A stretch of DNA of 7,450 nucleotides from Mycoplasmataceae bacterium (GTDB lineage Bacteria; Bacillota_I; Bacilli_A; Mycoplasmatales; Mycoplasmoidaceae). Shown in pieces: positions 7,362-7,450 of this stretch. Where the stretch lies: NCBI GenBank assembly GCA_031261045.1, contig JAISKE010000025.1, positions 1 through 7,450 of the forward strand. The letters run 5' to 3'. Positions within the stretch are counted from its first letter, which is position 1. Every line of letters begins with the position of its first letter. The notes beneath the pieces were generated by a model. The model searched no databases, was not told where the DNA came from, and saw only the letters and a list, made by a program, of their open reading frames with translations. Both the position numbers and the translations under genes were made by a program.

Positions 7362-7450
7362 CGGGGTTGCCTATATATGTTGATCCACCCCTCATTTTAT
7401 GAAGATTCGCCATCAATTGAAGCTGCTACCTCAAATTAGTAAGCTGATAT

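Larger units (their letters stand above)
7249..7450. other. Region upstream of tyrS with no assigned gene
   Basis: About 200 bases to the right edge hold no gene I recognise. Bases 7249-7340 are AT-rich leader and promoter. Bases 7341-7391 are more GC-rich, with the hairpin described above and a GGGGT/ACCCC inverted repeat (7363-7367 and 7387-7391). With UGA as Trp, a minus frame is open from the edge (7448) to a TAG at 7373-7371, 25 residues ending KWGVDQHI, just before the candidate terminator; it could be the end of an upstream gene but has five Trp in 25 residues, which is suspicious. A plus frame from ATG 7399 is also open to the edge (MKIRHQLKLLPQ) without a ribosome site. Neither can be confirmed from this window. 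Confidence 0.3.

Noticed and set aside
7361..7391. T-box riboswitch before tyrS
   Set aside because: The conserved antiterminator sequence GGGTGGNACCGCG must be contiguous; here its halves are split by about 17 bases, and no specifier stem with a tyrosine codon could be identified. Kept only as a weak question in the findings.

Overview
The window comes from a Mollicute-type bacterium (Mycoplasma/Spiroplasma-like) that reads UGA as tryptophan. TGA lies in frame at conserved tryptophans of MnmG, Ffh and TyrRS, TGG is used only occasionally, and every complete reading frame stops at TAA or TAG. The DNA is AT-rich, and most starts lack a clear Shine-Dalgarno sequence. I cannot name the genus. 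A superoxide-reductase-like gene and a BspA-like surface protein would fit a low-oxygen, host- or protist-associated life, but that is inference.

Layout. At the left edge lies the start of a minus-strand desulfoferrodoxin/superoxide-reductase-like gene (1-76). It is divergent from a plus-strand run mnmG (119-1954), rsmG (1967-2671) and a ParA/Soj-family gene (2664-3383). This is the gidA-gidB-soj order of the classical Firmicutes chromosome-origin neighbourhood, but no ParB/Spo0J follows and no DnaA-box cluster is visible. The ParA-like protein has lost the Walker A lysine and its other ATPase signatures look eroded. The rest of the window is on the minus strand, in transcription order: tyrS (7248-6011, tyrosyl-tRNA synthetase, with a one-base frameshift in its C-terminal S4 domain), ffh (6009-4672, SRP54 GTPase, starting one base after the restored tyrS stop), and a 417-residue N-terminally anchored BspA-type leucine-rich-repeat protein (4633-3380). 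The stop codons of the BspA-like and ParA-like genes overlap in a convergent arrangement.

How the genes relate. MnmG modifies the wobble uridine of certain tRNAs, RsmG methylates 16S rRNA, and TyrRS charges tRNA-Tyr, so most of the window serves translation. Ffh delivers nascent membrane and secreted proteins to the membrane, and the anchored BspA-like protein next to it is a plausible client.

Regulation visible in the sequence includes a palindromic TATAATTATA that can act as a -10 box in both directions and would make mnmG essentially leaderless. A perfect 10-bp inverted repeat covers the -10 box, ribosome site and start codon of the BspA-like gene. A hairpin plus T-tract stands upstream of tyrS. 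I found no tRNA, rRNA, CRISPR array, insertion sequence or recognisable new multi-gene system. The items most worth following are the degenerate ParA, the tyrS frameshift, the BspA-like gene with its inverted repeat, and the superoxide-reductase-like gene.
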